Shown here: in pieces, positions 5,983 through 9,316 of the stretch
How positions within the stretch are numbered: position 1 is the stretch's first letter
Layout: each line of letters starts with the position of its first letter
NCBI GenBank assembly: GCA_003671065.1
Contig: QWPU01000102.1
Coordinates: 1-9,316, forward strand
DNA from: Planctomycetota bacterium
Lineage (GTDB): Bacteria > Planctomycetota > Phycisphaerae > Phycisphaerales > SM1A02
Length of the DNA: 9,316 nt
Direction of reading: 5' to 3'
Program-made: the position numbers and the translations under genes
The notes under the pieces: model-generated
What the model saw: only the letters and a program-made list of their open reading frames with translations
The model's database searches: none
What the model was told of the DNA's origin: nothing

Positions 5983-8697
5983 TTACTTGTTGGCGCGCGC
6001 GGCCTTTGAGTAGACAACGCTGGTGACGACGAGGAGCAGTCCGATGATGAGGAGCGCAAGCACGCGCCACATCGTGTCGGCGTTTCTCATGTCAAAGATG
6101 AGGACCTTGAGCGCGACGAGCCCGATGAGCGCGAGTCCGACATAGCGCAATTGCGCTGCGTTTTTGCGGAAACCAAGCATCACGAGGCTTACCGCAAGCA
6201 GTGCAAGCCAGACGCTGAGTGCAGAGTGCTGCAGTGTCGCGCTGGCGCCGAACGGTGAGACTGTGGGTTCGAAGAAGCGCCAGATCATCGAACTCGACAC
6301 GACCATGAAGCAGAATCCTCCGATGGTCTTCAGCGATTGAACGATCGCGACGCTCTCACGAAATCCTCCGCGAATGATGAGGCCGCATGCGGTCATCGGA
6401 ACGATCGTGAGGACGCTGAGATTGAGCAGCCAGTGTTGCAACCACGAATCGCCAGGCGAACTTGCGTGCGATGCGAAGGCCAAACAGGTGGTCCACACGA
6501 ACACGCTCATTGCCGCAGCAAACAGGCCGACACCTTCGACAAGATCGTGTTTGGCCGTGCGCGCAAAGATCGCGCCAATGGAGCCGACGACACAGATACC
6601 GTTGGCGGCGAGCACGACTCCCGCCACACTTGAATCGGTTGAATGCCGAGTGGCGACTTCCGCCATGATCAACATCCCAAGCGCGACAAGACCAAAGGTG
6701 AAGCCCATCGCAATTGGAACTTCGCTGAAGCGTTCTTCACGAAAGCGTCGACCTATGAGCGCGAAGACACCGACGATGACCGCCGCAAGCACGATGGCGC
6801 CAGACGGTTGCTCTGGCGCTGCATCGCGCTGCCACATGACATGCTGCGAGGTGATCAGAAGCCAACCGAGGGCTGCGAGGCAAGCCCAGAGCACGCTCAC
6901 TACGCGGATGAGCGAGAGCGATCGTCCTGCGAAAACTGCGACGACTGGAATGGCAAGGAGTACTGCGATTGAGGCGTAGTTTTGCGCGTAGTTCAGCGCG
7001 AGCGCGCTCCACAGAATCGCGGCACACGCTGTGAGCGCGCCTGCAATGATCGAAGGTCTCGCAGTGTGCTCTCGATCCAGCGACCATGAGCGCGCCGCAA
7101 AGAGTAACGCGCACGCCACCATGAGCGGCGCCCACAGTGCATCGTCCAGTCGCATTCCCCACAGCGACTGACGCCAATCCTGCATCGAAGGAAATGCGAA
7201 GAACACTGTGTTGATTCCACTAAAGCTGGCCTCGAACGCGGCCACAATCGTGGCAGCGATGCCGAGGATCACTGAGGCGAGTCCCATGCGTGCGGAGTTG
7301 GGTTGATTCAATCGCCGTCCGATGAAGATGCCCGCTGCACCCATCGCTGTCCACGACACTGCGAGCGCACCGCCGCGTACGAGCAGTCCGATCTGCGCGA
7401 GTAGTAATGCGCCGACGAGAATCGCCAACACAAAGGACAGTCGCGAACACGCATCCACCACAGCGCAGCCACGCCGATCTTCGCGCCGTTCAATCTCATC
7501 AGGTTCACCAGTTGGCACCAGCGTGCGAAGTTGAAATGCTGCGGCGCCACATGCGATCGCAAGGCCAAGCGGAAGCCACGCATGGAACTCGACCCACGGA
7601 GTCGGAGCGAAGACGCCGCGAATCGACAGCGTCGATGCGAGCGAAGTGGCGCCGATCGTGAAGGCAACATTTGATCGCGCTGAGCGACCTTGCATCGCAG
7701 CCATCACACAATCACCAACGCACATCGCCCACCAGAGCGCGGTGAATCCAATCGTGATGCCAGGATGGCTTGAGCCAAGCGCGCCAAGGAGCGCGATGCC
7801 TGCGAGCCCTTGCAAGAGTGCAAAGAAGCGAAACACGCTGAAAGCCCGCGGTCCGAAGCGCATCAGCACGAGTGGCACTGCGTAGACGGCGGTGAGATAG
7901 AGCGCGCCGATGAGTGTTTGCTCAAGCGAATCGCCGCGCATCAGCACGCCGAGATTCGCAAAGGCAGGCACGATGTACGCGCCGAGCACACTGATGACGC
8001 CGATGGCAACTTCGCGTGAACGCCAGGTGATGGCGCCACCGATGATCGCGACGGCGCAACCTGCGATCAACGCGCCCGCAGGCCCGAAGACATCGAGTGG
8101 AGTCAGTCCTGCGCAGGTGCTGGCGTACAGACCGCCAATGCCCGCGGCGATGAGTGACGCGCTCGGCACGCGCCCGATGCGGCTGCGCAGCAGTTCGCCC
8201 GCGGCAATGAACGCGCCAGCGAGTGCATAGGCGAGCGCGAGTTTGACTGATGGCGCAATGACAGTGAGCCAGCCTTGATCGACAACGAATTTCGCGAAGA
8301 CCGCGATGGCGATGATGACGACGATCGATCCAACCCACGCGGCAACTTTCACGCCGAGGAAATGTTCGAGCTCGAGCGGCACGCTGATTTCGGTTGCGGT
8401 GAGAGCCGTGGCATCGGTCGTTGAGGTCGAGTTTTCAAGTGTTGGAGTCACTGCATCGTCTGGCGCCGCGGCGGATTGTGCGGACGCCGTTTCATTCGCA
8501 AGTGTTCGCGCTTTCCATGCAGCCATCGTGTGTTCAAACGCCGGGCGTTGCCCGGCATCCGCTGAGTTCGAACTCGGCGGCGGAGGCGGGCTCATCGGCG
8601 GAGTCATCCGCTCACGCGCCGCAGGAACATGGCGCTCAATACTTTCGAGCCGCTTCTCAATGGCCGCAAGGCGCGCGATCAGTTCGGGATCGTTCAT
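5983..8697 (-). CDS. DUF2339 large polytopic membrane protein
   Basis: This 904-residue protein belongs to the DUF2339 family (PF10101), multi-pass inner-membrane proteins with no proven function. Residues 1-25 form a short charged helix likely to be coiled coil (LIARLAAIEKRLESIE). A low-complexity cytoplasmic linker follows to about 108, including a proline tract PPMSPPPPP (33-41). The membrane part opens with LEHFLGVKVAAWVGSI (110-125) and FAKFVVDQGWL (134-144), then GIGGLYAST (186-194), which are hallmark segments of the family. It continues as twenty or more hydrophobic helices to near the C-terminus, which ends SKAARANK. Family members are typically 800-1000 residues, so this copy looks full length. 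The ATG at 8697 is chosen because it directly precedes the conserved coiled-coil start; no Shine-Dalgarno sequence is present. The gene lies 78 bases downstream of a PEBP-family gene and 24 bases upstream of a four-helix membrane protein gene. A perfect 7-base inverted repeat falls in the linker at 8540-8556. Confidence 0.93.
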   Translation of the reverse strand: MNDPELIARLAAIEKRLESIERHVPAARERMTPPMSPPPPPSSNSADAGQRPAFEHTMAAWKARTLANETASAQSAAAPDDAVTPTLENSTSTTDATALTATEISVPLELEHFLGVKVAAWVGSIVVIIAIAVFAKFVVDQGWLTVIAPSVKLALAYALAGAFIAAGELLRSRIGRVPSASLIAAGIGGLYASTCAGLTPLDVFGPAGALIAGCAVAIIGGAITWRSREVAIGVISVLGAYIVPAFANLGVLMRGDSLEQTLIGALYLTAVYAVPLVLMRFGPRAFSVFRFFALLQGLAGIALLGALGSSHPGITIGFTALWWAMCVGDCVMAAMQGRSARSNVAFTIGATSLASTLSIRGVFAPTPWVEFHAWLPLGLAIACGAAAFQLRTLVPTGEPDEIERREDRRGCAVVDACSRLSFVLAILVGALLLAQIGLLVRGGALAVSWTAMGAAGIFIGRRLNQPNSARMGLASVILGIAATIVAAFEASFSGINTVFFAFPSMQDWRQSLWGMRLDDALWAPLMVACALLFAARSWSLDREHTARPSIIAGALTACAAILWSALALNYAQNYASIAVLLAIPVVAVFAGRSLSLIRVVSVLWACLAALGWLLITSQHVMWQRDAAPEQPSGAIVLAAVIVGVFALIGRRFREERFSEVPIAMGFTFGLVALGMLIMAEVATRHSTDSSVAGVVLAANGICVVGSIGAIFARTAKHDLVEGVGLFAAAMSVFVWTTCLAFASHASSPGDSWLQHWLLNLSVLTIVPMTACGLIIRGGFRESVAIVQSLKTIGGFCFMVVSSSMIWRFFEPTVSPFGASATLQHSALSVWLALLAVSLVMLGFRKNAAQLRYVGLALIGLVALKVLIFDMRNADTMWRVLALLIIGLLLVVTSVVYSKAARANK
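8540..8556. repeat. Perfect 7-bp inverted repeat (GCCGGGC-gtt-GCCCGGC)
   Basis: The two 7-base arms (8540-8546 and 8550-8556) are perfectly complementary with a 3-base loop, forming a strong GC-rich hairpin. It lies inside the low-complexity linker of the DUF2339 gene and encodes AGQRPA (residues 48-53), where protein constraint should be weak. No T-run follows on either strand, so it is not an intrinsic terminator. It could be a member of a dispersed palindromic repeat family, but only one copy was noticed here. Confidence 0.5.
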
Positions 8698-8775
8698 CTT
8701 AGAACGATAACAGGAGTTGAATGGACACCACGATGGTGGGTGCCCATGGACTTCAGTCGATGGCTTCGGTTGATG

Positions 8776-9316
8776 TCATCGCTCGCGTACAGGCGGCGGT
8801 GGTGGAGGCGGCGCGGCATCACTGGAACCAGCGCGGCGTGAGTAACGCAAATCAACAGTCGTTGACGAAAGCGTCGTCTTCTCAATCGCTTTCAAAAGGT
8901 CTGTGCGCGTGACGCTGCGGCTCGATGGGGCAAACGCCGCAACTTCACTGAGCGCATAGAGCGTGACGGTGTAGATCTTTTCGCCAGGACCCTTCGAACA
9001 CGGCGGCGCATATTCGTTGCGTCGATTGACGGTGTTACTGCCGAAGCGACCAACATCGCGCGCGCCCTCTCCGATGGCTGTTGCATCAGCGGGGATTCCA
9101 TGCAGCACGATATAGACATGCTCGCCGCCGTCTGGCGGAATGTGATGCATGGTGAGCGCGATGCTCTTGGTGCCCGCAGGGAGATTTGCCCATGAAAACG
9201 CGGGAGAAACACTGTCGCCGTCGCAAGTGCATCGTGTGTCGAGCATGCCCGCGCTATCGAGGGAAGTGCAGCGCAGCGTGAAGCTCGTCGCGGAGGGTTG
9301 CACGGCAGGCGGCGTA
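8776..9316 (-). CDS. PEBP-family protein, YbhB/YbcL-like (5' end beyond window)
   Basis: The frame is open to the right edge ([14 protein letters not shown]...), so the start is probably outside the window; a GTG at 9303 is the only nearby start and would skip any signal peptide. At least 180 residues are visible. The phosphatidylethanolamine-binding protein fold (PF01161) is shown by [70 protein letters not shown] and the final VDLRYSR. In place of the common DPDAP and GPCPP pocket motifs it has MHHIPPDGG and APPCSKGPG, a variant I associate with a subgroup in which PEBP accompanies a YHYH domain. The biochemical role of bacterial YbhB/YbcL proteins is not settled; anion or lipid headgroup binding and protease inhibition have been proposed. 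The C-terminus is a low-complexity tail with seven consecutive prolines followed by VRER. The DUF2339 gene follows 78 bases downstream on the same strand, compatible with an operon. Confidence 0.88.

Noticed and set aside
5453..6070. Minus-strand frame of about 205 codons across the 144-residue membrane protein gene
   Set aside because: It is arginine- and histidine-rich with no domain, overlaps two better supported genes in another frame, and is the kind of open frame that high GC produces by chance.
6374..6979. Plus-strand frame of about 201 codons antisense to the DUF2339 gene
   Set aside because: It is antisense to continuous transmembrane coding sequence and reads as low-information threonine, alanine and arginine with no signal or motif.
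8729..8750. Small hairpins (CACCA-cga-TGGTG and TGGG-tg-CCCA) between the PEBP and DUF2339 genes as a terminator
   Set aside because: The stems are only 4-5 bases and no T-run follows in the direction of transcription, so read-through into the DUF2339 gene is as likely.
8721..8912. Plus-strand 63-codon frame with AGGAG four bases before its ATG
   Set aside because: It has the only good Shine-Dalgarno match in the window, but more than two thirds of it lies antisense to the conserved 3' end of the PEBP gene. The product has no recognisable feature, and neighbouring genes do not use SD sequences.

Overview
The window is about 9.3 kb of gene-dense bacterial chromosome of fairly high GC. It contains eight protein genes, two of them cut by the window edges, and no RNA gene, CRISPR array or insertion sequence that I can see. 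No gene-free stretch reaches 300 bases; the longest gaps are about 105 bases. Three things together suggest a free-living Gram-negative-type bacterium, perhaps a planctomycete: no visible start codon has a convincing Shine-Dalgarno sequence, one protein ends like an outer-membrane barrel, and the gene mix includes a heparinase II/III-like enzyme, a WbuB-like glycosyltransferase and a DUF2339 giant membrane protein. The assignment is tentative, because no marker gene is present.

Layout: (1) Bases 1-1854, plus strand, look like the end of a surface-polysaccharide locus. The C-terminal part of a heparinase II/III-family protein is followed after 6 bases by a complete WbuB-like GT4 glycosyltransferase. 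(2) Convergent to it, 1900-2976 on the minus strand, is a prokaryotic ionotropic glutamate receptor-like protein: periplasmic ligand-binding lobes S1 and S2 flanking a two-helix pore. Its pore loop lacks the TVGYG potassium filter. (3) Divergent from the receptor is a Tat-exported FAD-dependent oxidoreductase (3082-4839). It is followed by a small secreted, possibly outer-membrane, protein (4946-5509) with a candidate ECF-type promoter just upstream. (4) The right 40 percent is a minus-strand block. A PEBP (YbhB/YbcL-like) protein enters from the right edge, then comes a 904-residue DUF2339 polytopic membrane protein, then a 144-residue four-helix membrane protein. Gaps of 78 and 24 bases suggest co-transcription.

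The items most worth following are the receptor with its non-canonical filter, its divergent pairing with a Tat-exported flavoprotein, the sharp codon-usage change between the heparinase and the glycosyltransferase, and the GGAAC-N17-CGTC element before the small secreted protein. I see no clear signature of a wholly new multi-gene system.
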